From: Amphibalanus amphitrite
Lineage: Eukaryota > Arthropoda > Thecostraca > Balanomorpha > Balanidae
Direction of reading: 5' to 3'
DNA: 64,000 bases
Assembly: GCF_019059575.1 (NCBI RefSeq)
Contig: NW_024882790.1
Coordinates: 62,001-126,000 of the forward strand
Part shown: positions 31,326 through 42,998 of the stretch, in pieces
Position numbering within the stretch: position 1 is the stretch's first letter
Layout: every line of letters starts with the position of its first letter
Made by a program: the position numbers and the translations under genes
Notes under the pieces: generated by a model
Told to the model about the DNA's origin: nothing
The model's database searches: none
The model's input: only the letters and a program-made list of their open reading frames with translations

Positions 31326-32528
31326 TTGAAGGTGTTCCGCCGCTACTGATAGTAGTGACGCCCTATTACACTCTAACGAACATGGTAGTCCGTAGTGCTT
31401 CTAAAAAGGATGAACAGATGGAATGAAATGACCCGAAAAATGAGAAAGCAGCCGATTAAAAAAAAAACGAGATAAAAAACGATTATGCAGGACGTAAACG
31501 CGACAAGGTGCACGTTTATGAAACGTTGATAGCTCATATTTCATGTTTCCCATGATTTCCTGTAGATATGAACTATGACAAACGGTTGGTGAATGGTGAC
31601 GAAAGTGTAGCGGGGTTTCGCCGTTGCGGGGCTAACCGGGCATTCGCTTCTCAGCAGGTGGGCTGGCTCGAGTGGGGGTGTTAAAATCGGCCTAGTCGGT
31701 GCGCTTCTACTCGTAAAAGCCCTTCTCGGTTCAGCCCCTCGCGAACTCGTCCCGACTCTGTCTTTACATTCTCCGGGGCGATCAATCATCGGAAACACAT
31801 AGGCCAGGGTTAGGGAATGGGAGATAATGATAAATGATAATCAATTACCCTCGATCATATTGGTATAGAAAATCAACTCTATTTAACAAAAAGTCCCACT
31901 CTCAAACAACAGCGCCCTTCCTAGCTGAGGGCTATCTCCCACCGGATATACACAACAATCATACTTCCACTCGTGCATCCCTTCTCACTTCTGTCATACG
32001 TCCAGTTATACCTCATAATTATCAGAGTTAGCCGTCTCCGATCCCTCCCTCTTTGCCTAACTTCCCCGGTGGTGCTAAGGCGTGCGCAAGTCGTTATTGA
32101 GTCATTGGCCTTAAATTTCATTAACCGTTATCCCTTCATAACCACAATGCTCCGTACATCAGACAAACGCTTCATAATGCTCACGCTACACGAATAGATT
32201 ATACGAACCACCACAGATTTCGGCACTCCGCCCTTGAATTTCGCGACTTATAGCGGGTCCAAGACCATGCCGAACTACCTACACACAAATAATAAACACA
32301 CACGCACGCAGGTTGTTGAGCGAACAATGGACTTACAGCATGGGCCGGTAAACCTTTGCAACAACGTATGCAGCCCTTGTCTTACTGCCACTCACGTGTG
32401 GACCTACCTTCTGCTGCCAGTGGTCAGTCAGCATCTCTAACACACTCCAGCCCACGGTTCCGGAGCTAGAGCTCGCAGGGCACTCAGTAGCCCGGGCTTT
32501 CCGCGGCGGACGTATCTAAAATTTGAAA

Positions 32529-32615
32529 GCCGGGTTGGGTAACTAAAGTCCGTCCGTGATACTAATGACCGCATCTCGCACCAGCCATAGTTCAGGGTTT
32601 CCGGGCCAACCCGGC
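32529..32615. repeat. Stem-closed 87-bp repeat, copy 1
   Basis: It starts GCCGGGTTGGGTAACTAA and ends CGGGCCAACCCGGC, so the ends pair. The interior includes GATACTAATGACCGCATCTC and CATAGTTCAGGG. Copy 2 is about 85-90% identical by eye. Confidence 0.7.
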
Positions 32616-33069
32616 GACCGAAAAAGGGTTAGCTCTCGTCGGCTAACTACAAAGACGACACGCGTCTTCCACGCACGCAGGTCCACTCGGGGACATCCTG
32701 CACTCAACACACATCGTCGACTACCAGCACATAGGTGTCCAAAGCCCTATCTATCCGTGGCTGGTAGTTAAGCTGTCGTCACAGACCTATTCGAAAGGAC
32801 CAGAGCATGGCCGGAGCTACTCGACTGACTGCGGGTGGCCAGCACCGTCTGACTGCGATCACCCGACTCGAATGCTCGGTATCTAATGTTCACCCCCGTC
32901 TTGCGGCATTATACGTTCCTTCGCGGGGCATTACTCTTCCGGCGGCATACGATTCCCTCGCTAAGACGCCCGGGGTCCTAACCACCTCCGAAACTATCTA
33001 TGTCGCTCTTCAAATGACGTCCCGCGCCGACCACTTGAGGGACCGATAGCGGGCCTACCTATCTTTTTG

Positions 33070-33158
33070 AAACCGGGCTGGGTAACTAAGGTCCATCCGT
33101 GATACTGATGACCGCATCTCGCTCCAGTCATAGTTCAGGGCTTCCGGGCCAGCCCGGC
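33070..33158. repeat. Stem-closed 87-bp repeat, copy 2
   Basis: ACCGGGCTGGGTAACTAA to CGGGCCAGCCCGGC. Compared with copy 1, a T in the left arm is C and the paired A in the right arm is G, so pairing is kept. Direct orientation, 541 bp from copy 1. Confidence 0.7.
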
Positions 33159-33771
33159 AGCCTAAAATCTGCCCAGCCTCCGAGGCTGTTAATCCGAGAC
33201 GGAACACCGTCATCTCGCGGCGGTCCACCCGCCGATACACATCCCAGGCGACGGCCCACGTGACCTTAATTATCACCCAGGCCTACCCTGGGCCGGAACA
33301 ATCGGGCCACTGGTCCCGTGTCCCGCTAGCCAGAGGTTAGACAGACTACAGCCCGTCGTCCCCTCCGAGCCAGGACACGAGGCTGACCGGGTAACATTTC
33401 TTGAAACCCTCCTCGGCGGTCTGTGCCCGACTCGCCTTCATCCTCACGTTTAATTTCGCGACTTATTGCACGCATCCAGGGCTTACTCAATCGAGGCCTC
33501 ATATCTAGTGGGGTCTGTCCGAATTTAGCGTCATTCGGGAAACCTGATTTATCTATTTGTACAGTCTTCCTCCTTTTCACTCGCGTCTCATCTCCCTCCT
33601 AACCCATGGCCGCGCCGGTGGATTCTCCACGCACAGGGGCGTGACGTGCACCATCTATCTCCCCGGTTCCATCCATTGCAGTGTCCATGTAGAATACAAT
33701 TACATATATTTGGTGTGCAACAGGGTCTAAGCGTGTTGCTTGTATGCGGGGCGTTGGTAAATTGATTAGTG

Positions 33772-34553
33772 GAGTGCCAGGAAATCCGCTGGCAAGGGCA
33801 CTTGGGAGTCAACCGGAGAAGCTCCAGTATCGGTTGGGCTAGGGAGGTCCTGTATGTGTTGTGTATAATCGCTATCATTTGGACCGTGGGATAATTTAGG
33901 GAGGATGGAGTGCCAGGAAATCCACTGGCAAGGGCACTTAGGAGTCAACCGGAGAAGCTCCAGTATCGGTTAGGCTAGGGAGGTCCTGTATGTGTTGTGT
34001 GTAATCGCTATTGTTTGGACCGTGGGATAATTTGGGGAGGATGGAGTGCCAGGAAATCCAATGGCAAGGGCACTTAGGAGTCAACCGGAGAAGCTCCAGT
34101 ATCGGTTAGGCTAGGGAGGTCCTGTGTGTATTGTGTGTAATCGCTATTGTTTGGACCGTGGGATAATTTGGGGAGGATGGAGTGCCAGGAAATCCACTGG
34201 CAAGGGCACTTAGGAGTCAACCGGAGGAGCTCCAGTATCGGTCAGGCTAGGGAGGTCCTGTGTGTATTGTGTGGAATCGCTATTGTTTGGACCGTGGGAT
34301 AATTTGGGGAGGATGGAGTGCCAGGAAATCGACTGGCAAGGGCACTTAGGAGTCAACCGGAGAAGCTCCAGTATCGGTTTGGCTAGGGAGGTCCTGTGGG
34401 TGTTGTGTGTAATCGCTATTGTTGGACCGTGGGATGATTTGGGGAGGATGGAGTGCCAGGAAATCCACTGGCAAGGGCACTTAGGAGTCAACCGGAGAAG
34501 CTCCAGTATCGGTTAGGCTAGGGAGGTCCCGCATGTGTTGTGTATAATCGCTT
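33772..34553. repeat. 136-bp satellite, about six copies
   Basis: GAGTGCCAGGAAATCC recurs at 33772, 33908, 34044, 34180, 34316 and 34451, a period of 136 (once 135). Later units are nearly identical; the first is the most diverged and the last is partial. Frames across it are repeat shadows. Confidence 0.95.
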
Positions 34554-36226
34554 TGTGCACTGTGTAAAATCAACAGATCAAGAGAACTGATCGTTGTAAA
34601 TTACTCTGGCCAGACACCTTGGAAACGACCTCTTTCCTGACTGTGGGTTAGCATATGGCCTTTTATGCTCCATCCTCCGATCCCTGCCCCTTCAGCACTA
34701 CTCACACTCGTATTTCAATATTTACAAGTCCCATTTATTTACATACTCCGACGCAACACCTTGAATTCCCTTGCACGTCAAATTTAAAGGAAAGATTCTG
34801 GGCCCAGGCCGCCCATCAACTGAGTCCCACAAGCCGCGCGGTGCGGTACACAGTCGCCCGTCCCTTTCCCGACTCCCCACGGTGCATAATCCCCTCCCTC
34901 CGTCCGCCTTAATCACCATGGGACGCCGGACGAGAGTCCACGCCGGCACGCGTCTTACGACAACAGACACTCGTACATTTTAAATAGCTGACAGAATCGA
35001 ATTGTTCAATTAAACTACCTAAAAATGAATGGCCCGAAATATTGCGGGACGGCACAAAAAAGAAGAGGAATATAATGTGGCTCACATAGCAGTAACGAGG
35101 GGGAAGTGATTATTCCAAGGATTTGGGGATTAGGTGCACGCCCGTGATCACCGTGACCTTACTTGAGATGGAGTCGCTGACATGATGGCCGTGTCCGTCC
35201 AGCGCCCGGCCCGGCGGCCAGAGCCGCCGCCGGCGCCGTGGTGTCCAGCCGTGGAGGTCTCGTGGGCTGTCCGCGATGCCAGACGAGAGACGTGAACCGA
35301 GAGAGTGCCAGCCCAGAGTCCGTCGTCCGAGAGAGAGCCAGAGCCTTCCAGTTCCGTTTCATCAACTTATACTTTTGATGACGTCATACTTCAGAGGGCC
35401 GGGCAGCATCTCCTTGTCCAAGCTTCGTCCTCCATTCTCAGAAAGTGCGTTTGGCTCCGCCTTCAAACGTTCGTGATTTGCTGAAGTTCGGCACCCCCGG
35501 CCATGGCAGTCACACCCTTTCACGCAGCGGTCGGGTGGAATTCGCCGCCGGCGATCACGGCGTCTGGGGCGCCAGGTGGCGGGGCTGGCCCTCCGCTCCC
35601 CTTGTTTTTGAAGCCAGCTCCGGCCAGATGTCCTATATTTTGTCGTTGGCGACCGAGTTCTATTTCATCCTGTTTTCGTACAAACCGGGTCGGTCCCCGC
35701 TCCCCTTTCTTGTTTTGGTTCAAATCAGGGCCGGTCTGCACTCCCCTCTCCTTGTTCTTCTCTTCTGGCGGGGTGCCGAGCGTGGGACATTGTCTTGTTT
35801 TCCAAAGGTTAAACTGATAAATGGTTCGAGACGGGCCGAATGGCGCGTTTCGGTATGCTATTTGTCGACTTCAAATCCGGGTTCTCATGAAGCGGGGTGG
35901 TCATCTATAGGGGACCCTGTTTGTCAAAGCCGGCTGCGGCGTTTCTGTGGGCGCCGGCTGGGACGGAGATCGGGTATCACAGCCGATTTAGCCGGCTGAC
36001 CGTGTCTGTGTGGCGCTCGCAGATGGCTATGTTTCAGCTTGTGACACAGCTTGCAATTCCGCATGAAAGATGAAAAAATGTAGCGCATCTGCGTTACAAA
36101 AGGTCTAAATGTGCACGGGGTGTAAGATGACGTTATTGGTCGGTGCCTTCCCCAATCTTAAATCACGTGGGTGCCGGGTGTGGTACGTGGCACGCACGCT
36201 GAGAAAACGCGCATTTCCCCATTATT
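34554..36226. other. Unassigned 1.7 kb, no supported gene
   Basis: The longest frame (35445-35999 plus, 184 codons) begins at GTG, is Pro/Ser/Arg-rich and shows no domain. The 35160-35360 part is GC-rich with GAGAGAGCCAG-like repeats. A TGACGTCA site lies at about 35379-35386. Confidence 0.4.
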
Positions 36227-37507
36227 TTAACACGCGCAGTGGAAGGGTTGCGAGTACTACGCCCAGTGGAAGGGGGGCGGATGTCGCCCCCCTAAGATCT
36301 CAGCTCCCACTGGAGCTAGAAAGACAAAATTTGGAGGGTAGGTGGGGCCCATGGAGAACTCTGTTGTGTGTGAATTTCATGACCCTAGGTCAATATCTTC
36401 AAGGTCAAATGAGGTCAAATGTGGTCAAATCTGCCATATTAGCGGCTTTTTTGCGTTTACACGCCGATAACTCAAAAAGTTACCGGCCGATTTTCTTTTT
36501 TCTTTCACTATACGAAAGAAAAAACATTTGTGAGTATGTAAGGTGAATTTCTAGATAATCCAACAATAAATATGGCAGTTAGAAGCCTGCTAAGGGTAAG
36601 ATGTCGCCGGCTGAAGCGGGATCGGCCGACGCGGGAAACGCGGCAATCACAATTTTGTGTTTACACACTCATAACTCGAATTGTTACCGGCCGATTTTCA
36701 AAATTCTTTGACCATATGATTGCCTGTACATTTCTCAGTCTTCTCACCGAATTTGACGCGAATCTAATATAATCAGCGGTAAGGAGCGCGATGTAAAGAC
36801 GGAACCGTCCCGCCCCGGCACAGTCTACAATTCAGGCGGCGCGTAACGGTTAGCGCCGGCAGCCGCGCCGCCGCGCCGCCGCACTATGGTTGGAAATGGC
36901 CTCACGGATGGCCGTGGGCAATTTCGGAATATATGTATATTTGGGGTGTCATTCTGTTGGAAATTGATGAAATGTTTTGAATTGGGCAGAAAAAATTATT
37001 TAGTTGCGCATTTAGTCTCCATTATTGTACGTGGAATCGGGAGTTTCTGACAGTGACTTTTTTGGTGCGCCGTCAAAGGTTTAAACAACCGCGCTGGTGA
37101 TAGCATGTGGAGTACCTCCATGACGTTGTAAAACTGGATTATTATATATCAAAATAATCCTTATGTTGGCTATCGAGTGGAGTGACTCTTTTTCCCATGC
37201 GTGTTCAAAATCAGGAACGGCATTGCATTCTGTTTGCAGTGTCACCACAGCAATATTTGCAAAATTGCGTTTATGTTTCATTGGACATACAAAAAGTTCT
37301 CCATCGACCTCCATTGAGCTTTTTGGCAGAATAAATCGCTGTTCAATTCTGCGTAAGGGGAACGTAAAAGCAGACTGCGCACTTGTGCGCAAAATCGTCC
37401 GTGAAGCGTCATCTCCCGAGGCGTACCTACCCGTCGCTTCGTTAGCACCAGGTCGGCTCGTCAGTCTTGCAATCGCTTATCCTTATAAATGATGGTAAGA
37501 AGCAGGG

Positions 37508-37783
37508 TTGCGGAGTCGTGGTGGCGCCAAATCCGACTCCGACTACGACTCCGACTCCTGACTCGTTGCCATGACTCTGGCCGACTCTGTCTCCGACTCC
37601 GGACCCCTGCCAGTGTTTCGGAGTCGCGATGGAGCTGTTCCGATTCGGACCGACTCCGACTTCCACTGCGGGCTCCTGACCGACCCCGACTCCGACTCCG
37701 ACTCCTGGCTCGTTGCCACGACTCTGGGCGACTCTGACTCCGACTCCGACTCCGACTCCGACTCTGACTTCGACTCCGCACCC
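37508..37783. repeat. (GACTCC)n hexamer array, degenerate
   Basis: About 275 bp of CGACTC hexamers with interspersed variants, entered by GCAGGGTTGCGGAGTCG at 37502. Both strands read as Ser-Asp or Arg-Ser repeats, which explains the long frames here. Confidence 0.9.
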
Positions 37784-38509
37784 CTCGTAAGAAGTAACTG
37801 CTCGCCCCTGCACCTGGAGTATGAATATCGTGCAAACGTGTATGGATATCCTGGAGTATGGATATGGATATCCACTGACAGAACAGACATACAGACATGC
37901 TGTAAACTCCATTACACTGCCAATACCATGGCAAATCAAATGGCTATCTATGGTTTTTGATCATCGTTCTACAGTTTCCAAAATCTTGAACTGAATGTTG
38001 GCAATTTCTCGTGACTACTTCACGACCATGACGCATGCATTTCTGAAATTGATCTTTTTTCAACCAGCCACGTACTCGTATGATAAAATGAATGTCACCA
38101 TCGTGTTCTACGCCCAAAAGTACCCATAAAACATGTGTCATGCATGGGCTGCGGATAGGTACCAGTTTTAATTTTCGGGGTTATGTGCTTACCTGATTGA
38201 CCTGACTTTGACCCTGGCCAGTGGCCTATGCTTGACTGACCCCTACATTGATCTGACACTCTTTTAGCACTTATATGAAGGGTTGTGACAGTTGTGACAG
38301 TTGTGACAGATTGTTTAGGACCAACTGATGACTGAATTTATTTAGGACCAACTGATGACGATATAATCGAAACGCGAAACGCGAGGCACCGATTGCGAGG
38401 TTCTAAAGTCCATGCTACTGAAAGCCCGATTTCAAGTGTTTGACCTGACCTTGACCCGACCTGTGACCTCGAAATTCAGCTTTAAAGTATTCATGTGAAT
38501 CGTCTCGTC

Positions 38510-38647
38510 GCGTTCTTCTTTCGTTTGCCGCGCCTCGTGCGTTTCGCTGCGCCTATTTGTTCGCGAGTTATCGGCTGGGGGCGTTGAACGCCCCCCCCCC
38601 CCCGGCAAACGGCGGATGGGGAAATACCCCAGCAACTGCCGGGTTAA
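38510..38647. mobile_element. TTAA-type terminus, family E copy 2
   Basis: It matches 4190-4322: CCTCGTGCGTTTCGCTGCGCC, GTTCGCGAGTTATCGGC, hairpin GGGGGCGTTGAACGCCCCC, then ATACCCCAGCAACTGCCGGG and TTAA at 38644-38647. It lies inside family F, so it is a nested insertion or captured end. No left end was found. Confidence 0.65.
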
Positions 38648-39312
38648 TCTGACGCATGTTTTGTCATTTGATCGTCATTTTATTTCTTACTTTTTTGCCT
38701 AATCTAAAAAAAAATCATAAATACTCTTTCTCCAAATTTGTGACCCTTTATGACCAATAGTAAGACACTGTGCGTCACTACGTTGATATTTCTCGCCCTA
38801 AAGCATAACAACAATATCCATTCAGTAATAGCAGTATTCAAAACATGTTCAAAATGCCTCACGATATCGATAACATAACGAAAGACATAGGCGACTTATG
38901 ACATACTTGCAATGATGACGTCACACACGCGTGACGTGACGTGACCTCGTCATTTCTGAGTTACTGTATGATGCACGAAAGACACTGGTATACCTATGCA
39001 AAGTTTCATCGCAGTCGGTCTACGCATTAACAAGTTATGGGCAAAACATTTTTTCGCGTTGACCCCCGGCCATCCGTGAGGCCGTTTCCAACCATAGTGC
39101 GCCGCGGCGGCAGGATGTTTGACTTTACACCGCTATTACTAGAAAAGTTGTGAACCGATTTTCTTATTTCTTGCACGAGAAGATCCGCAATTCAATTCTG
39201 GACAGGTAGCCGAAATTTCACATTAATATTATGTTTGCGGCGCGAGTTATTGGCGAAAAACAGGAGGGGTGGGCGAAATCCGCCCCCCCCCCCCTTCCAC
39301 TGCGCGTGTTAA

Positions 39313-40172
39313 CAGAGGAGATTTTCTGTGAGAAATAAATGACCAAATTCTGAAAAGGAGGCGGCGGAGGGTGCTTCCCCGGGTCATTATTTACCGACCG
39401 GGTATCCCATCGGAGCAGAACAAAACCGGAGGTTTCAGAATTGGACGGGCTATAGAATCATGCTGAGACTTTGATGAGTAGGTGGAGCACCATGCGCCGT
39501 TCTAAAACACAGAAATGTCACTATGCACTTCCGAGAGGGGTGTGCCAAATCTTGCTCGAGAGTTCCCTCTGGGAGGGACCAATGGTACGTCCGTCAGGAT
39601 GCGCCGTTCTGGGAACAGCAATGACAAGGTATTGGAGAGTGGGCACTTCAACTGCCTCATGGGGCACGTTAATTAACTGTTGAGGCGCCACCCTGACGGG
39701 CGCGGGGCACCGCGCCTAACATAAGAAACGACATTAGACACTAGTGTAGTTAAAGATGTTAGTATAGGTCATGGAGACTAGGCAAAGGGGTTACCTAATA
39801 TCTATTATAGTCGAGATTGGCTCGAGAGGCGCTTTTATTGACCGATGAGGCTCTCCAACTAGCTAAGTGTGCCGTTTTACCGCAAAGATAATAACACATT
39901 TCCCGGAGGGACGATTTCAAAGACTGTAGCTGGGCGCATTAATAAATAGTGGGGCGCCACTCAGCGCCAAGGGCGGCGGCGCCGCTCTTCACCACATATG
40001 TAAATGTCATTACGCACTGAAGAAGGGCGTCAAAAGAGCCTCGAGGGGCGCTGTTCTAGCACCGAAATAGGGGCGCCGTTCTAGCTGCAGCGATGGCATT
40101 AGGTATTGACCGCATTGACCAGAGGAGCGGTTCATGTGGCTAAAGGCGCGCCGATAAACTGGTGGGGCGCCA
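39313..40172. repeat. Degenerate GGCGCC-containing repeats
   Basis: Phrases such as GGGCGCCACTCAGCGCC, GAGGCGCCACCCTGACGGG and GGGCGCCAGTCTAGGG recur at roughly 200-270 bp spacing (39685, 39953, 40162), suggesting diverged tandem units. No domain-bearing frame. A GTCTA edge leads into the hAT-like end. Confidence 0.45.
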
Positions 40173-40256
40173 GTCTAGGGCTGATAATCCCGGGACTTTT
40201 TGGCAATCCCGGGATTTTAGAAATGCAATCCCGGGATATCCCGGGATCCCGGGATT
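40173..40256 (-). repeat. Array of palindromic ATCCCGGGAT sites, probable hAT subterminal repeats
   Basis: TAGGGCTGATAATCCCGGGA is followed by five more CCCGGGA copies within 85 bp, ending CCCGGGATTGAGCAG. TAGGG is an acceptable hAT tip, and the array lies about 230 bp beyond the stop of the hAT transposase. hAT transposases bind short repeats near the ends, so this may be the 3' subterminal region. No matching opposite end was found. Confidence 0.5.
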
Positions 40257-40489
40257 GAGCAGTTTTTATTTTAACCTGTCTACAAAGCAGAATTTTCTTG
40301 CAATATCGTATGTATATGGCGCATCCTTACCATCATAAACACAATACCAGGCATACACCTTCACCCCGAACAAATATAAGAGCATGAATGACATTGATCA
40401 TTGTATTTCTTGTTTATATTTCGAGTCAGGATACAGTAGACGTGCCTACGGATTGTGGTCGTCTGACCAGCAGCATGTCCTGGTCACAT

Positions 40490-41572
40490 TCACTTGTTAC
40501 GGTAGTAGCACTTGAGGAAGCAAAGTGCATCAACGACTTCGTCGCCGAGACTCGACCGCACTTTTGTGACGATATTCCCGACAGTGGAAAACACTCGTTC
40601 CGATTCAACGCTCGTAGGAACTATGCCCTTCAGCCAGTTGTAGGACAGCGCTACCATGCCTGTCCTTCCTGAGATAGGTAAATTTTCCAATTCTTTCCTT
40701 ATGGCCTTCGTCATCATCAGAGAAGATTGCGAAAAGTTAATCCCAGACGGGCATGAACTGGTGCCTTGCTCTGGAGCTCTAACCTCATCTAGAGCTTGTT
40801 GAAGCATCGACTGAAGAGACGGCGCTGCTTCAGGATCATCAGCGTCCATCACTTCTGTATCTACACCTACTTCGGTATCATGCATCTGTTCTCCCAATCT
40901 TTCCATCATGTGGACAACTAAGTCCTGTGCTTCCTTGCGAGAGGCACTAGGAAAAATATCTTTCCAGTCTCTGTCTGCCGACATTTTGTTATGGAGCGAT
41001 TGTAGGACTTTAGCCGCACGTGACCGTCTCTGTCGGATGCGCTGTTTCAACGCATCAGACAGTTTACATGCAATCGCGCAGTCCTCCTTGTCAAGCGCGC
41101 TTAACATAAACTTTAGAGCAGCTTCAGCCTCCAATAGTCCACTTTGTCTCCTGCATAGCGCTTCTGCTCCGAGTTTCATGATTCTCAGGCAGCGAATGAG
41201 CGCAGGTATGGCGGCGTATTCATAATCATCGATCATTTTCATACGTTTGTCTCCTATGTCAATGAGTGCTTTGTGGACAGCTGCTTTGAGGTTATCCAAT
41301 CGTTCTAGCATGTCATACAAACTATTCCATCGGGTTTTACAGTCTAGCACTAGCATCAGTTCCTGCCCACGCTCCTCTCTGACGTATTTCTGAAGGACTT
41401 CATTTCGTACGGGCGATTTTCTAAACCAGCGGACAATGTTTCTAATGCTTTTAACGACTGGAGAGAGCGAACTATGTAGTTCGTGGTGACCAGTAGCACC
41501 AGTAGTGTTTTCTTCCACGTTGTCGTCCTCATCCTCGTCATCACCGTCGGATTCATCTGACGAGTTCACCTG
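40490..41572 (-). CDS. hAT-superfamily transposase, C-terminal part
   Basis: About 360 codons to the stop at 40490. An acidic stretch (SDESDGDDEDEDDNVEEN) precedes RNIVRWFRKSPVRNEVL, then KTRWNSLYDMLERL, a helical middle, and the C-terminal dimerisation region PTSVESERVFSTVGNIVTKV with RSSLGDEVVDALCFLK, a hAT hallmark. The BED finger and the first catalytic Asp region are absent. The frame opens right after CCTTGCAG, a plausible splice acceptor, so an upstream exon may be missing or outside recognisable sequence. The segment is undamaged but lacks an ATG at its start. Confidence 0.85.
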   Translation of the reverse strand, partial: QVNSSDESDGDDEDEDDNVEENTTGATGHHELHSSLSPVVKSIRNIVRWFRKSPVRNEVLQKYVREERGQELMLVLDCKTRWNSLYDMLERLDNLKAAVHKALIDIGDKRMKMIDDYEYAAIPALIRCLRIMKLGAEALCRRQSGLLEAEAALKFMLSALDKEDCAIACKLSDALKQRIRQRRSRAAKVLQSLHNKMSADRDWKDIFPSASRKEAQDLVVHMMERLGEQMHDTEVGVDTEVMDADDPEAAPSLQSMLQQALDEVRAPEQGTSSCPSGINFSQSSLMMTKAIRKELENLPISGRTGMVALSYNWLKGIVPTSVESERVFSTVGNIVTKVRSSLGDEVVDALCFLKCYYRNK

Positions 41573-41606
41573 CAAGGCGACAATATCCTTACCTTATTAA
41601 TCTATA

Positions 41607-41710
41607 TAAGATGTACTATTGAGCGCAGAATCCGCGCTCATACCGGGACCGAAGCGGGACAGGTCTGGTGTATCAGAGAGTGTACCGATAGTGTGCTGCG
41701 GAACAGTATC
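41607..41710. repeat. Dispersed repeat shared with 63598-63706 (inverted)
   Basis: GTACTATTGAGCGCAGAATC with CGCGCTCATACCGGGACCGA and TGTGTCAGAGAGTGTACCGA-like text match the reverse complement of the second copy. The centre is a hairpin, TGAGCGC agaatcc GCGCTCA. It lies immediately upstream of the hAT fragment and could be where that gene was cut. Confidence 0.7.
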
Positions 41711-41773
41711 CCATCCAGGCGGCTGCTGTCTGGTGAACTTGGGTCAGCCGCCGCACGGAAGGCAACCGCCCCG

Positions 41774-41806
41774 GCCTCCCTCCCCGAGTGGGGGAGGGAG
41801 GCCGGA
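41774..41806. repeat. GC-rich hairpin, 14-bp stem
   Basis: CGGCCTCCCTCCCC, a short GAGTG loop, then GGGGAGGGAGGCCG. Perfect stem. Function unknown. Confidence 0.8.
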
Positions 41807-42087
41807 GAAGGGGAGCGATTCATGCAGTGGCAGCCCGCGCGGAGTTAGTGCGTCAGTGTCTACTGTGTATATTGGGATTATTTCTCCAGCAAAGTTTTGG
41901 GTTTGCTTGAAGTCCACTGATCACGGTGGCTGTTTGCAGGGAGCGGGCCCGGGCGGTGTCAGCAGATAGCTGTTCCCCTACACAGGCAGGCCACAGACAT
42001 GGTGAAACGGTGTATTACTGTAATATGGCCGACCAGCCGGGGAAAGACCCCTTTCTGTAGGAATGCGATTAAAGAGGCTTCTGTGTT

Positions 42088-42998
42088 TTAACCCTATTAG
42101 TGGCAGGCTCCTGGCTACCCCCTATTAGTGGCAGGGGGGGCTGTTTACGACCCCCCCCCTTGATATCTCGAGATCTAACTGGCCGATTTTCAAAATTCAA
42201 ACGGCATTCGATTTCGCTCAACGTGATCTACATTTCTAAAAAATAAAAATTAAAAAATGTCAAAAGTGGGGGGGGGGTAGAGGGGGTAAAAACGGGCAAA
42301 TTGCAGATGCATTTTAGACTGTTTATCACGGCCAGGTTTCTGAACCAATCTTAACGCAACTTTTGCCGATCGATAGAGAATGAACCAGGAATTCACATGG
42401 ATCCTAAAAATATGCATTTTCAAAAATCATAGGCGGATACAGATAATTGAGATTGGGGGTACACAAAAAGTATAGTACATAAGGTTTTTGTTGGTACTGT
42501 TTCTAAAAAGGGTGGCAATGGTCTTGTTGTGTTACAATTTTCTTATGAGAAAACGACTACAATTGTATTAGTCATGCATAGGCGGTGTCAGGGCACCTAT
42601 GTTGGGAGGTAAAACATAAACCCCCTTTTTGGACGCCTGGATCCGCCTATTATAGCAAAAACGTGTCAAAAGAGGATGCACAATAACTTTGTATATGTTA
42701 TCACATGATACCTTTCATTCAATGTTCGTAAAACTGGTGTATACAGTTATAATACATCAGCATCGTGATCTTCGCCCCAAATGACTCGCTTCACGAATAG
42801 GACCCCCCAATTCCCAGTGCTCTGGAGCCGCCCCTGGTAAAGGTATGAACTTGAAATTTTCAGGGAATGTGCCCAATTTAGTTTTAGGAAAAGTCAGAAA
42901 ATTTCAGCATCGTAGCTTCAGCGGTTTCGGAGATATTCCCGAAAAACCTGAGGGGTGGATAAAAACACCCCCCCCCCCCCTGCCACTAATAGGGTTAA
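42088..42998 (+). mobile_element. TTAA-flanked element, family G (complete)
   Basis: TTAACCCTATTAGTGGCAG at 42088 is mirrored by CTGCCACTAATAGGGTTAA ending at 42998. The left tip repeats its CCTATTAGTGGCAG motif twice (42093 and 42121), with hairpin GGGGGCTGTTTACGACCCCC. The right tip has GGTGGATAAAAACACCCCC. The 0.9 kb interior has few AGGTCA sites, unlike families A-D. No transposase. Confidence 0.85.

Larger units (their letters stand above)
31326..33771. other. Unassigned 2.4 kb, no supported gene
   Basis: Many frames of 60-85 codons occur on both strands; none shows a domain, and base use is even. The only structure I see is the stem-closed repeat pair at 32529-32615 and 33070-33158. 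Non-coding RNA or an unrecognised fast-evolving gene cannot be excluded. Confidence 0.4.
36227..39312. mobile_element. TTAA-flanked foldback element, family F (3.1 kb)
   Basis: TTAACACGCGCAGTGGAAGG at 36227 is mirrored exactly by the right end at 39312. Hairpins GGGGCGGATGTCGCCCC (left) and a G/C-tract partner (right) adjoin the tips. A second inverted pair, CACTATGGTTGGAAA with GGCCTCACGGATGGCC, lies at 36884-36915 and 39070-39107. The left arm shares a module (GCTAGAAAGACAAAATTTGG, GGTAGGTGGGGCC) with family D at 12738-12775. The 2.1 kb centre includes a hexamer array and a family E end. No transposase. Confidence 0.75.

Noticed and set aside
33070..33158. Hammerhead ribozyme suggested by CTGATGA
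   Set aside because: The GAAA core and cleavage-site helices are not in the required places, and the other copy reads CTAATGA.
35445..35999. 184-codon plus-strand frame
   Set aside because: GTG start and Pro/Ser/Arg-rich composition without a domain; probably a chance frame in GC-rich DNA.
37442..37960. Ser-Asp and Arg-Ser repeat frames (SR-protein-like)
   Set aside because: Products of the GACTCC hexamer array; no RRM or other domain attached.
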